NCBI RefSeq assembly: GCF_009618275.1
Contig: NZ_WIAD01000004.1
Location: 124,001-188,000 of the forward strand
Length of the DNA: 64,000 nt
Direction: 5' to 3'
Source of the DNA: Roseimaritima sediminicola
Lineage (GTDB): Bacteria; Planctomycetota; Planctomycetia; Pirellulales; Pirellulaceae
Shown here: positions 27,851 to 36,839 of the stretch, piece after piece
Layout: each line of letters starts with the position of its first letter
Position numbering within the stretch: the stretch's first letter is position 1
The notes under the pieces: generated by a model
Told to the model about the DNA's origin: nothing
What the model saw: only the letters and a program-made list of their open reading frames with translations
Database searches by the model: none
Translations under genes and position numbers: made by a program

Positions 27851-28965
27851 CCGGTCGATTCCAGTATCACGATCAAGGTCAGCATGCACAGCACGATCCC
27901 GCCGACCAAAATGGCGCCGGTAACCGTGACGAAGGACAACAACACGGCGGCCAATCCGCAGGTCGCGGTCATCAAGTAAATCGTCAGCACCGCCTGCGTT
28001 TTGCTCAGCCCCAGATCCACCAAGCGGTGCGACAGGTGGCTCTTGTCGCCTTCGAAGGGACTGCGTCCTTCGCGGATGCGAATCCACAACACGGTCGTCA
28101 TGTCGTACAGCGGCACGGCCATCACGCACAGCGGGGCAAACACGGCATGCGGCCGCGTTTGCTCCTGATACCCAGCGTAGGTGGCCAACAACGTCGCCAC
28201 GGCCACCAGGTAACCGACCAGGTAACTGCCCGCGTCGCCCATAAAGATTTTGGCCGGCGGCCGATTGTGCCACAGGAACCCGCACAGCGATCCGGCGACG
28301 ACCAACAGCAACCCGGCCACCAACAGCTGGGGATGCCCGGTATCGGGGTCGGGGGTCAGCAACATCACGATGGCCAACATCCAGGCGACGATGCCCGCCA
28401 CGCCACCGCTCAGGCCGTCCATATTGTCCAGCATATTAAATGAGTTGATCAGGGCGACGATCCACAGCACCGAAAGGGCTTTGGTCAACCAGGGCACCGG
28501 GATGAAGGCCGTGAAACTGTAGTCCAGCCCGAACACGACCAGGGCGGCCACCAGGATCTCGGTTCCCAAGCGAAACCACGCCGACAATCCGCGGCGATCA
28601 TCGATCAATCCCAACAGCGTCAGCAGCGTGCCGCCGGCCAGCACGCCCCACAGCTCGCCGGCTCGCTGCCAGATCTCATCCAGCGACCCGCCGATCGATT
28701 CCGGCAACATCGCGGCCCACGAGGGCTGGCTGCGACACAGCCCCACCGCCGCGGTCCCCAACGCGAACGTCGTCATGACGGCAAACCAGATCCCCAGCCC
28801 GCCCCCCAGCGGCACCGGCTGGGTATGGACTTTGCGCTGTCCCGGCCGGTCCAGCAGCCCCAATCGCCGAGCGCTGCGGCGGATTGGATACAGCACCAAC
28901 CAAGCGAGCAACGCGGCGGGCAACCACGAAGCCAGAATCAACAGGGCGACCAGGGACCATTGCAT
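27829..28965 (-). CDS. WecA/MraY family undecaprenyl-phosphate sugar-1-phosphate transferase
   Basis: 378 aa with about 10-11 membrane segments. Family motifs: RKVHTQPVPLGGGLGIW near residue 43, LGLIDDRRGLSAW near 122, SFNMLDNMDGLSGG near 172 and KIFMGDAGSYLVGY near 238, plus a cytoplasmic HLSHRLVDLGLSKTQA block near 312. These fit the polyprenyl-phosphate N-acetylhexosamine-1-phosphate transferases that start O-antigen, teichoic-acid-like or exopolysaccharide synthesis. MraY is less likely because of the context and the WecA-type HRL motif. Upstream partner of the O-antigen ligase-like gene. Confidence 0.9.
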   Translation of the reverse strand: MQWSLVALLILASWLPAALLAWLVLYPIRRSARRLGLLDRPGQRKVHTQPVPLGGGLGIWFAVMTTFALGTAAVGLCRSQPSWAAMLPESIGGSLDEIWQRAGELWGVLAGGTLLTLLGLIDDRRGLSAWFRLGTEILVAALVVFGLDYSFTAFIPVPWLTKALSVLWIVALINSFNMLDNMDGLSGGVAGIVAWMLAIVMLLTPDPDTGHPQLLVAGLLLVVAGSLCGFLWHNRPPAKIFMGDAGSYLVGYLVAVATLLATYAGYQEQTRPHAVFAPLCVMAVPLYDMTTVLWIRIREGRSPFEGDKSHLSHRLVDLGLSKTQAVLTIYLMTATCGLAAVLLSFVTVTGAILVGGIVLCMLTLIVILESTGWRKDAP

Positions 28966-29190
28966 CAGGGACGTCTCAAAACTTGCGCGTTCACTCCACG
29001 GTAATCCACCCCGCCGGCCAAAATCCTATCGGCTCGGCGTCCTTCCCACCACTCCGGCCAACGTGGCATAGGCTTCGACACCCTGGCGACTTCACGACAT
29101 TCTGCGATTCCCACCCGTGGCGCAGCGCAGCGTTTATGATGGAACGGATCTTCATCCCCCCCCTTCCTCCTCACAGGCGTCGTCTCCCCC

Positions 29191-30081
29191 ATGTCCGCCC
29201 GCTCCTCGATCCACCGTCCTTCCGCCAAACGCATTTACTTCAGCCTGGTGCCGCTGCTGCTCGCGGCCGGTTTTGCGGCCTGCTCGGCCGCGGCCGCCGA
29301 GCTCGAACCCGATCGCAAGGTTCGTTACGCGACGGCCGAAGACAGCGAGGGCAAGCCGGTGAAATTGCACCTGCACGTCTTCCTGCCGGAGGACTGGAAA
29401 GCCGCAGACCGCAGGCCGGCGGCGGTGTTCTTCTTCGGCGGCGGCTGGAACGGCGGCACACCCGAACAGTTTTACGCCCAGTGCCAGGCGCTAGCGGAGC
29501 ACGGGATGGTGGCCGCTGCGGCCGAGTACCGGGTGCGGAGCCGACACGGGACAGAGCCCCAGGACTGTGTCGCCGACGGACGCCGAGCCGTCGCGTTTTT
29601 GCGAGAGCACGCCGAAGCGTGGGGCATCGATCCAGCGCGGATCGCTGCCGGCGGCGGTTCCGCTGGAGGCCACGTGGCGGCTTGTACCGGCGTCCTACCG
29701 GCCGACGACGAAACCACGCGCCCGAACCTGTTGCTGCTGTACAACCCCGTCATCGACACCTCGCCCAAAGGCTATGGCGCGAACCGCCTGGGCGACGACT
29801 GGCGGCAGCTCTCGCCGCTGCACCACGTCCGTCCCGGCTTGCCGCCGACGCTGATCTGCCACGGCACCGCCGACACGACCACTCCGTTTGCGGGCGTCGA
29901 GGCGTTTCAGAAAGCGATGCAGGCCGCCGGCAACCGCTGCGAAGTGGACGCCTACGAAGGCCGCAAACACGGCTTCTTCAACAGCCCGGCATTCCGTAAA
30001 AAATCCGACGGCAAGGATTACCAGTCCACCCTGAAAGCCACCCTCAACTTCCTAGCCGAAGCCGGCTGGGTAAAACGTTGA
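29191..30081 (+). CDS. Exported alpha/beta hydrolase (esterase-like)
   Basis: 296 aa. A signal peptide (SLVPLLLAAGFAACSAAAAE) is followed by an alpha/beta hydrolase domain: oxyanion region FFFGGGWNGG, nucleophile elbow GGGSAGGH (about 158-165), Asp in CHGTADTTTPF, His in EGRKHGFF. Fits the BD-FAE/carboxylesterase-like group, often attacking acetyl or aryl esters on polysaccharides. Substrate is not known. Monocistronic; 225 bases upstream to the divergent WecA-type gene, with a degenerate TGGCATAGGCTTC repeat at about 29064. Confidence 0.88.
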   Translation: MSARSSIHRPSAKRIYFSLVPLLLAAGFAACSAAAAELEPDRKVRYATAEDSEGKPVKLHLHVFLPEDWKAADRRPAAVFFFGGGWNGGTPEQFYAQCQALAEHGMVAAAAEYRVRSRHGTEPQDCVADGRRAVAFLREHAEAWGIDPARIAAGGGSAGGHVAACTGVLPADDETTRPNLLLLYNPVIDTSPKGYGANRLGDDWRQLSPLHHVRPGLPPTLICHGTADTTTPFAGVEAFQKAMQAAGNRCEVDAYEGRKHGFFNSPAFRKKSDGKDYQSTLKATLNFLAEAGWVKR

Positions 30082-30249
30082 ATCGTAGCGGAAGTTTTCT
30101 ACGCCGGTGAACCGAACAAGCAATCAGCACAAATAAGCCCAAGGCCAAAACCGCCCAGCCCGTCTAAAACGCGCCCGCTAATCACCCCAATGAGCGCGAA
30201 TGCCTGCCTCTCTCTCATTCGCAAGCAATCCCGCCGTAAGTGTTCATCA

Positions 30250-30639
30250 CTATCGTTTCGCCGTGTTTGCTAGCCGCTCCCATTCCAGTTTTGGGTGGCT
30301 ACCGAAGTTGACCAGAACACCTAATTCAAACCCGGTTGCATTTAGGTAGTTGAGCACTTGCGCTCGGTGCTCGTCATTCAACTGGCTGACGGCCTTCAGC
30401 TCAACGATGATCTTTCCAAAGCAAATTAAGTCCGGGACAAACTTCTGCCGCAGCCTTTTTCCGCAATAATACAATTGCAGCGTCTGCTGGGGAACAAAGG
30501 CGAATCCCTGGTATCCTAACTCGATTTCCATACACTCCTGATAGACCGGTTCGTGAAAGCCGCACCCTTTGTCATTGTAGACCTCGAAACAGGCGCCAAT
30601 AATTCTGTAGCACTCGTCTTTATAGATTAAATCCGCCAT
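30250..30639 (-). CDS. GxxExxY protein (PD-(D/E)XK nuclease-like)
   Basis: 129 aa. The family name motif is present as GFHEPVY (about 28-34), followed by YQECMEIEL, PDLICFGKIIVELKAV and LNYLNATGFELGVLVNFG. The D-x(n)-ELK arrangement is the PD-(D/E)XK core seen in this family. Its biological role is unclear. The gene is clearly poorer in G+C than its neighbours and uses codons such as AAT, ATT and TTT freely, which suggests horizontal acquisition. Confidence 0.92.
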   Translation of the reverse strand: MADLIYKDECYRIIGACFEVYNDKGCGFHEPVYQECMEIELGYQGFAFVPQQTLQLYYCGKRLRQKFVPDLICFGKIIVELKAVSQLNDEHRAQVLNYLNATGFELGVLVNFGSHPKLEWERLANTAKR

Positions 30640-30954
30640 TGCATATCCGATGTATGAATCGTGGGTCGATCAAGTGACATATACCGAAGTTACCACTTTC
30701 TACGTTCCATAGTCGACGGATCATGGCAGAACGAGGATCGACGGGAGCTTCCAAAGCGAAGACGTTCTCGAGCTCGATCGCCTCAGCATCGTCTGACATC
30801 CAGGTGGATTCGGTAACGAAGCCCGATCGGAGGAACCAACTGCACGACGTTCTTACAGGCAGCTAAAATCGGTCTGAAATGCATTTCTGATTTCCTTTTG
30901 CCGCTGGTCTCAATAGGCTGTTGAGGCAGCAGAAGCACCCTTCGTGGAGTACCC
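30640..30954. other. Divergent intergenic region, nothing recognised
   Basis: 315 bases between the GxxExxY gene and the next hydrolase, moderately AT-richer than average. I see no convincing gene, RNA or repeat. Promoters for both flanking genes are expected here. Confidence 0.5.
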
Positions 30955-32133
30955 ATGTGCATCGCAAACAAGTTGGCTCGCTTTCAATCTAAACACAGGT
31001 GCTGGTTCGTCCACGCGCTGGGCATCATTGCACTGGTTCTGCAGGGCGTCGCGGGCCAACCTGTCGTCGGCCAAGCTCCCGCGGCGACGCCGGCTTCCGC
31101 CGCGGCGAACGTGGACGAGCCCCGCGACGAAGCTCATCCGCTGCTGCGTTCGGCGTCGACCGCCGAGCGGTGGGAAGCGAACCGTGCGGAACTGGTCAAA
31201 CGGATGCAGTCGATCATGGGCGAGTTGCCGCCGAAACCGGCCGCCGCAGCGCCGCGCTGGGAGGTCCTGTCGGAGACCGATTGCGGAATCTATGTCCGCA
31301 AACATATCCGTTATCTCTCCGAGCCCCGCTGCTGGACTCCGGCTTATCTATGCGTCCCCAAACAAGCTGCCGATTCGGTGGCACCGAATGAAGCTGACAC
31401 GCCGCTGCCGGCCGTCCTTTGTCTGCATCCGACCGATAACGTCAACGGCAACAAAGTGGTCGTGGGCCTCGGCGGACGTGCCAATCGTCAATACGCGGCC
31501 GAACTGGCCGAGCGAGGTTACGTGACGCTTGCGCCGGCGTATCCCCTGTTGGCCGATTACCAGCCGGACCTGGAACAACTGGGCTGGGAGAGCGGTACGC
31601 TGAAAGCGATTTGGGACAATATGCGGGGCGTCGACCTGTTGCAGTCCCTGCCCTACATCGATGATCAGGCAATCGGTGCGATCGGGCATTCGCTGGGCGG
31701 ACACAATGCCGTCTACACCGCCGTCTTCGACCCCCGCATTCGTGTGATCGTTTCCAGTTGCGGACTGGACTCCTACCGCGACTACTATGGCGGCGACCGC
31801 GCCAATTGGGAAGGCGGCCGAGGCTGGACGTCACAACGTTACATGCCGCGACTGGCCCAGTACCAGGATCGCTTGTCCGAAATCCCGTTCGATTTCCATG
31901 AGATGATTGCGGCGTTGGCACCGCGTGCGACGTTGATCGTCGCGCCGCTGCACGACAGCAACTTCCGTCCGGAAAGCGTCGACAAAATCGCTCGCGCGGC
32001 GCGGCCGATCTTCGAGCTCTACGGTGCCGGCGAGGCCCTGCGCATCGCCCATCCCGACTGCGACCACGATTTCCCTCCTGAGCAGCGACAGCGGGCGTAC
32101 GAGCTGTTCGACCAGGTGCTGGACCGGGGTTAA
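30955..32133 (+). CDS. Exported alpha/beta hydrolase
   Basis: 392 aa. A signal-like hydrophobic stretch (WFVHALGIIALVLQGVAG) ends near VVGQA. The domain includes PAVLCLHPTD (oxyanion strand), a nucleophile elbow AIGHSLGGHNA (Ser about 246), a candidate Asp within VAPLHDSNF and a His in HPDCDHDFP. Resembles planctomycete dienelactone-hydrolase-like or acetyl-xylan-esterase-like proteins; substrate unknown. It ends just before the duplicated repeat block at 32181. Confidence 0.87.
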   Translation: MCIANKLARFQSKHRCWFVHALGIIALVLQGVAGQPVVGQAPAATPASAAANVDEPRDEAHPLLRSASTAERWEANRAELVKRMQSIMGELPPKPAAAAPRWEVLSETDCGIYVRKHIRYLSEPRCWTPAYLCVPKQAADSVAPNEADTPLPAVLCLHPTDNVNGNKVVVGLGGRANRQYAAELAERGYVTLAPAYPLLADYQPDLEQLGWESGTLKAIWDNMRGVDLLQSLPYIDDQAIGAIGHSLGGHNAVYTAVFDPRIRVIVSSCGLDSYRDYYGGDRANWEGGRGWTSQRYMPRLAQYQDRLSEIPFDFHEMIAALAPRATLIVAPLHDSNFRPESVDKIARAARPIFELYGAGEALRIAHPDCDHDFPPEQRQRAYELFDQVLDRG

Positions 32134-32618
32134 TAGTTGTTGGCGGCCGGCCACCAGTTGCCCATCGCTCCGCAATTCTAAGCGGCGAAGCCGCCAGTTG
32201 CGAAGCAACGATAGTCGATAGCCTGGGGACGTAAGTCCCAGGTCGCCCTCCACCCAAGCCGTTGCGGAGTCGCGAAGCGACGGCAGATGGTCACGCCCGG
32301 TTTACCACCTGTCATCGCTTCGCGATTCCGGCAACGCGTTTTTTCGATGCCAACCTCGGATTGCATCCGAGGCTATCCACTGCCATCGCTTCGCGATTCG
32401 GAACCGGCGTTGCCCGCCGCACAGCGCCCCGCGATTCCCAGCGGCGAAGCCGCCAGTTGCGAAGCAACGATAGTCGATAGCCTGGGGACGTAAGTCCCAG
32501 GTCGCCCGCCCCACCCAAGCCGTTGCGGAGTCGCGAAGCGACGGCAGATGGTCACGCCCGGTTTACCACCTGTCATCGCTTCGCGATTCGGGGACGAGAC
32601 CGTCCACAGGCTGGAAGC
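32134..32618. repeat. Duplicated about 150-bp repeat block
   Basis: 32181-32328 and 32440-32589 are near-identical direct repeats (same elements in the same order, one small indel). They include AGCGGCGAAGCCGCCAGTTG, GATAGTCGATAGCCTGGGGA and CGTAAGTCCCAGGTCGCC, all short palindromic modules. Between them is CCAACCTCGGATTGCATCCG, related to the element near 11.4 kb. A reverse copy of the TGGCATAGGC element (32603-32628) closes the block. No gene. Confidence 0.9.
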
Positions 32619-32628
32619 CTATGCCACT
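32603..32628 (-). repeat. Dispersed TGGCATAGGC repeat overlapping a stop codon
   Basis: Reverse-strand copy of the dispersed element; the TAG of the peptidase-like gene is part of the repeat's GCATAGGC core. Confidence 0.85.
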
Positions 32629-33668
32629 ACTTGGACCATCTGGAATGCGGTGGCTTTGAGTCGTCGCTTTAACCAGGGCAGCGAGGCGAGGAAGGTCTGG
32701 GCGTAACCGACTTGATACGCTGGCGATTCGGCGGCGATGTGCAAACCGATCGGGATTCCGCCGGCGACCAACACGCCGCCGCTGGTGCCCGGCCCGAACG
32801 GTTTGTTGGGGGTGTTCGGCTTGTTCGCCTCTGCCGCCCTGCCTCGCCAGCGATATCGGATCACATGCTGCAGTTGGCCCAGCCCCTTCAGGTCCAGCAC
32901 CGGATAATACGCTTCCCATCGCCAGGATGCCGCTGCGGTGGCGAATAGGCGTCCCGTTGTGCCTTCCTGGGTCCAGCGCAGCAGATCGCCCGCGGCAGCG
33001 GGATCGAGAGCATCGACGTCGATGCGCGGCAGAAAACCGCTGAGCCATAAACGGTCCAGTCCGGTTTCGACCAACGCGACGTCGGGGCCGCCGGGCACCC
33101 GGCCAGCCGCCACGACGCGTCCGCCCAGGTCGCGCGGCCCCGAACCGCAGACGGCTTTGCGCGTCACCCGGGCTCGGCCGGACGTATCGGCGTGAGCGAA
33201 CAAGTGGGACACGGTCAGCACGCCCCACCGCCAATCGTCGGCGCCCAGAGCGGACGTTTTGGGAACGGGCGGAACCGGTCTGCGGCGGCTCCACCGCACC
33301 ACCACCGCCGCGGTGGCTCGGCGATCGGACGCAGTGATCACAACCCCGGTCGGCTCCGCGCCGCCGGCCTGCCGCACGCGGGTACCCAAGCGGATATCGT
33401 CGTAACCGCCGCGGTCGCGATCCAGCAACCGCAGGGTTTCTTCAGGGCGAATGCGTTTCGCCTCCGGGACCGCCTGGCGTTTCTTCCGCACGTCGAACTG
33501 GGCGACGACCGGAACGGCGAGGGCATCATCGCCGACGTGGTCTGCCGGCTGCCGAGCACTGGGCGCAAAGCCGACGGCGACGATGTTGCGAGGATCGCGA
33601 CCGGCCACGCGACGTAACAGCGTTCGCTGCATGCGGCGGAGGCGATCCAGCGACAGGTCGGCCGGCAC
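32619..33668 (-). CDS. Trypsin-like serine peptidase homologue (cytoplasmic or leaderless)
   Basis: 349 aa, GTG start one base after the upstream stop. No signal peptide. N-terminal NIVAVGFAPS with QFDVRKKRQAVP resembles the short domain preceding trypsin-like folds in bacterial NVVGVG-type proteins. A chymotrypsin-fold triad can be read: His155 in GVLTVSHLF, Asp196 in GGPDVALVE, Ser296 in FGPGTSGGVLVAGGIPIG. The stop codon and last two codons lie inside a reverse copy of the TGGCATAGGC dispersed repeat, so the C-terminus may have been reshaped. Pairing with the upstream lipoprotein gene suggests a shared function. The fold assignment is my inference. Confidence 0.65.
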   Translation of the reverse strand: MPADLSLDRLRRMQRTLLRRVAGRDPRNIVAVGFAPSARQPADHVGDDALAVPVVAQFDVRKKRQAVPEAKRIRPEETLRLLDRDRGGYDDIRLGTRVRQAGGAEPTGVVITASDRRATAAVVVRWSRRRPVPPVPKTSALGADDWRWGVLTVSHLFAHADTSGRARVTRKAVCGSGPRDLGGRVVAAGRVPGGPDVALVETGLDRLWLSGFLPRIDVDALDPAAAGDLLRWTQEGTTGRLFATAAASWRWEAYYPVLDLKGLGQLQHVIRYRWRGRAAEANKPNTPNKPFGPGTSGGVLVAGGIPIGLHIAAESPAYQVGYAQTFLASLPWLKRRLKATAFQMVQVVA

Positions 33669-33669
33669 G

Positions 33670-34704
33670 CTACGGTCCCACCCGAAGTCGCAACTGTGTG
33701 GGTGCGTCGACGCCGAAGCGTTGGTCCAACCACACGCTGGCCGCCATCTCGATCGCTTCGATGTCCGCTCCGGTCCCGACCCGCACCATCACCTCCACTA
33801 CGCCAGCTCGGCCGGCGACCTGCACCTCGTGGACCTCCGCAAATCGCTGCCGCAAGTGGCTTCGCAGCTCGACGGCCAGCAGCTCGGATTCACTGGCCGT
33901 CGGAGCGTCTGCGGGGCCGACGATCGCCGGCGGCTGCGGGGCGTCCGTCTGCTGGGGCATGTCGCTTTGCGGGTCCGTGGCCGCACCGATCGGCGTGGTC
34001 GCCATCACATCGAGCGGCTGAAACACCATGGTTTGGTTCTCGAACATTAATCCGTACAGGGGATGCAGGCCGTCGCCGCAACAGGCTTGTTGGTGCCCGC
34101 CCATGTCCACCGGGCAACCCGCATAGGGCAGGAAGCCGACGTACCGGAATCCATACAAGCGTTTGCATCCGCGGGCGTCGCGGCCGACCACCGATTCGTA
34201 GAACCCGATCGGTACGTTCCGCGCCGGCACGGTGAAGGAAACGTCTTGGGCGCCGTCGCCAGCCGCCGTAGGAACGACTCCACCGACGGCTTTGACCAAC
34301 GCACCGACCGCCTCGATGTTCTCGTCGGTTTGACTGTCCAGGTCCTGGCTGATCTCGGTCAGGTTCCAGCCGTCTTCCAATTTGATTCCGACGTTGGCCG
34401 TGCCACAGCCGGTACGCACGTCGATCGAATACTCCTCGCTGAAGTCCGGCATGTAGACCAACGAAATCCGCACCATGCCGGGAACCAACGTCGTCTGGTT
34501 CCGATCGACGGCGACCTCGGCCGGTTCAATCTTCAGGTACGGCTTGGGACGGTAGAACCGGATGCCGGTGTCGCTCTGATCCGGATTGGCCCGGACGACA
34601 ACTCGCGGCGTACACCCGGCGGCCAAGCAACACAGAGCGATCATCATCGCCGCGTGCAGGGCAAAACGGCTGGAAATCAAACTGCGGCGAACGCTTCCTT
34701 GCAT
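33670..34704 (-). CDS. Lipoprotein of unknown function
   Basis: 344 aa. A lipobox LAAGC (Cys31) follows a signal sequence. A beta-rich first half (FYRPKPYLKIEPAE, VRISLVYMPDFSEEYSIDV, GWNLTEISQDLDSQ) precedes a Cys-containing middle (RGCKRLYGFRYVGFLPYAGCPVDMGGHQQACCGDG). The C-terminus (VHEVQVAGRAGVVEVMVRVG) looks like a BON-like or related alpha/beta module. No family recognised with confidence. Immediately followed by the trypsin-like gene. Confidence 0.78.
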   Translation of the reverse strand: MQGSVRRSLISSRFALHAAMMIALCCLAAGCTPRVVVRANPDQSDTGIRFYRPKPYLKIEPAEVAVDRNQTTLVPGMVRISLVYMPDFSEEYSIDVRTGCGTANVGIKLEDGWNLTEISQDLDSQTDENIEAVGALVKAVGGVVPTAAGDGAQDVSFTVPARNVPIGFYESVVGRDARGCKRLYGFRYVGFLPYAGCPVDMGGHQQACCGDGLHPLYGLMFENQTMVFQPLDVMATTPIGAATDPQSDMPQQTDAPQPPAIVGPADAPTASESELLAVELRSHLRQRFAEVHEVQVAGRAGVVEVMVRVGTGADIEAIEMAASVWLDQRFGVDAPTQLRLRVGP

Positions 34705-34936
34705 CGCTGCCCCCCCTGTTTTGTGCGGTGTTTTTCTTAAGCACGTGGTATTGACCCAGCGTCGCCTTTCGCTCCGCGAAAGTTTAGCCGGGTCTCGGAT
34801 TCACAGGCTGGAAGCCTATGCCACTTGTGTCGACCGTCCGGGGGGCATAACCCTCCCATTCCGGACTCGATTCGGGTGGTACCGGTTGGAGAAACTTTGC
34901 CGGCCACAACGGGTTCTCGGTATCTTGACGTTTGCT

Positions 34937-34994
34937 CCCCTCTCCCCACCGGCCTTGGGCAAGTGGAGCTTGCCCAGGCCGGTGGGGAGAGGGG
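34937..34994. repeat. 58-nt near-perfect hairpin element
   Basis: Arms 34937-34954 and 34977-34994 (18 bp) enclose 34956-34963 and 34969-34976 (8 bp) with a five-base loop and one bulged T. It lacks a U-tract, so it looks like a repeat element rather than a classic terminator. Confidence 0.8.
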
Positions 34995-35144
34995 TTGGGG
35001 GTGAGGGGCCTCCGGCGCAACGACCCAACTCGTTGCACCGGATGCTATCGCCGCGTCCAGATAGAGTACGCGAAACGACGAAACCGTGTGGCTAGCGATT
35101 GTCTGATCGTTACGCAGGACGGTTCATGGGCCTGCTCTGCAATC

Positions 35145-35200
35145 CCCCTCTCCCCCGAAGCCTGACTCGCTTGGGCTCGCCAGGCTTCGGGGGAGAGGGG
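35145..35200. repeat. Perfect 20-bp-stem hairpin element
   Basis: 35145-35164 is exactly complementary to 35181-35200; the loop is 16 bases. Outer arms CCCCTCTCCCC are shared with the hairpin at 34937, suggesting one family. Confidence 0.8.
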
Positions 35201-35339
35201 AGAAAACGTTTCTATGTAGGGCGGCACCCCGGGCTCGCGCCCGGGGCTACCACACGCCATCGCTCCGCGATTCGGGAACGTCCGTTCCCGTACATCGATT
35301 CCGCCCGTGTCAGCAAACCTCAGATCGCAGATCTTAAAT

Positions 35340-35375
<36 letters not shown>

Positions 35376-35430
35376 AATCGCCACTCGCCGACTAACGACC
35401 AAACTCTGGCGAGTTCAGCTACGGGGTGCA

Positions 35431-36828
35431 TCACGCCATGATCTGCTCGATGACGTTGCCGTAGACATCGGTCAGGCGGAAGTCGCGGCCGGCGTACTGG
35501 TAGGTCAAGCGTTTGTGGTCCAGCCCCAACAGGTGCAGGATCGTGGCGTGCCAGTCGTGGATATGGCACTTGTCCTCGACCGCTTCGAAACCGTGCTCGT
35601 CGGTCGCCCCGTAGCTGAACCCGCCTTTGACGCCGCCGCCGGCCATCCACGTGGTGTAACCTTTGTTGTTGTGGTTGCGTCCGTCGCCGTTTTGCGCCGC
35701 CGGAGTTCGACCGAACTCGCCGCCCCAGATCACCAGCGTGTCCTTCAGCAGATCGCGCTGCTGTAGATCCGCCAAGAGGGCCGCGATCGGGCGGTCGCAG
35801 GCTTCGGCTCGCGCTTGATGATCGCGGGAAAGGTTGGCGTGCTGGTCCCAGTTGCCGTGGGTGACTTCCACGAACCGCACCCCGGCTTCGACAAACCGCC
35901 GAGCCAACAGACACTGTTTGCCAAAGTTTTCGGTCGCCCCTCCGTCGGCTCCATACATCGCCAACGTCTCGCGACTTTCCCCCGACATGTCCATCAACTC
36001 CGGCATTGCATCCTGCATTCGAAAAGCCAGTTCGTAGGATTCGATCACGCCTTCGATGCCCGGGTGCACCGATTCCCGCTGCAGTTTGTCCTGATTCAGT
36101 GACTGGATGAAATCCAGTTGGCGACGCTGCTGCGATTTGCTCAGCCGTGGATTCTGAATATCGGGAACGGGTGGCCCGGCGTCGGCGGCGAAGCGGGCCG
36201 CCCGACCACCACGGCCGACCTTGGTTCCGCCGTAGATGGCCGGCAGGAACGCGCTGCCGTAATTGCGCTGGCTGCCCGCCGGCGGACTAAGCGAAACGAA
36301 GCCGGGCAGCGAGTCGTTCTCGGTTCCCAAGCCGTACAGCGTCCAGGCTCCCAGCGACGGCCGGATGAACTGAGCCGTGCCGGTATGCATCTGCGTCATC
36401 GCCCCGGGGTGCACCGGTTGATCGCACTGCATGGACCGGATCAAACACAATTGATCGGCGTGCTTGGCGACTTCTGGAAACAGATCCGAAATCCACAAAC
36501 CGCTTTCACCACGTTGGCGAAATGCCCACGGCGACGCAAGCAGGGTGCCGCCATAGCGTGCACGTTTGCCGTGGTCCCGCGTCAGTTCCGGTTTGTAGTC
36601 GAAGGTGTCCACGTGCGAGGGACCGCCCTGCATGCACAGAAAAATAACGTGTTTAGCACGAGCCGGGAAATGCGGAGGACGAGTCGACAAGGGGTTGCGC
36701 GAACCGCTCGACGTCTCCGCCGCACCGGCTCGGCCAGCCGCCGCGGTGGTCAAACCGCTGAAGGCCAGAAACCCAAACCCCGCCGACACCGTCTGTAACG
36801 CCTGCCGGCGTGAAAGGTTTGCAAACAT
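35431..36828 (-). CDS. DUF1501 (alkaline-phosphatase-like, Tat-exported) protein
   Basis: 465 aa from ATG 36828, with GGAG eight bases upstream; the frame extends to 36897. The N-terminus has a Tat-type leader (SRRQALQTVSAGFGFLAFSGL). Family blocks include KHVIFLCMQGGPSHVDTFDYKP, LWISDLFPEVAKHADQLCLI, the repeated Gly/Asn-rich GGEFGRTPAAQNGDGRNHN and CHIHDWHATILHLLG. DUF1501 proteins belong to the alkaline phosphatase/sulfatase superfamily; enzymatic activity is unproven. It follows the cytochrome/DUF1549/DUF1553 gene by 11 bases, the standard planctomycete pairing. Confidence 0.95.
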   Translation of the reverse strand: MFANLSRRQALQTVSAGFGFLAFSGLTTAAAGRAGAAETSSGSRNPLSTRPPHFPARAKHVIFLCMQGGPSHVDTFDYKPELTRDHGKRARYGGTLLASPWAFRQRGESGLWISDLFPEVAKHADQLCLIRSMQCDQPVHPGAMTQMHTGTAQFIRPSLGAWTLYGLGTENDSLPGFVSLSPPAGSQRNYGSAFLPAIYGGTKVGRGGRAARFAADAGPPVPDIQNPRLSKSQQRRQLDFIQSLNQDKLQRESVHPGIEGVIESYELAFRMQDAMPELMDMSGESRETLAMYGADGGATENFGKQCLLARRFVEAGVRFVEVTHGNWDQHANLSRDHQARAEACDRPIAALLADLQQRDLLKDTLVIWGGEFGRTPAAQNGDGRNHNNKGYTTWMAGGGVKGGFSYGATDEHGFEAVEDKCHIHDWHATILHLLGLDHKRLTYQYAGRDFRLTDVYGNVIEQIMA

Positions 36829-36839
36829 GTTTTGATCTC

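Noticed and set aside
27851-28285. N-terminal extension of the ligase-like frame
   Set aside because: It is an out-of-frame reading of the WecA-type transferase gene; composition (Arg-rich, no pattern) is that of a shadow frame.
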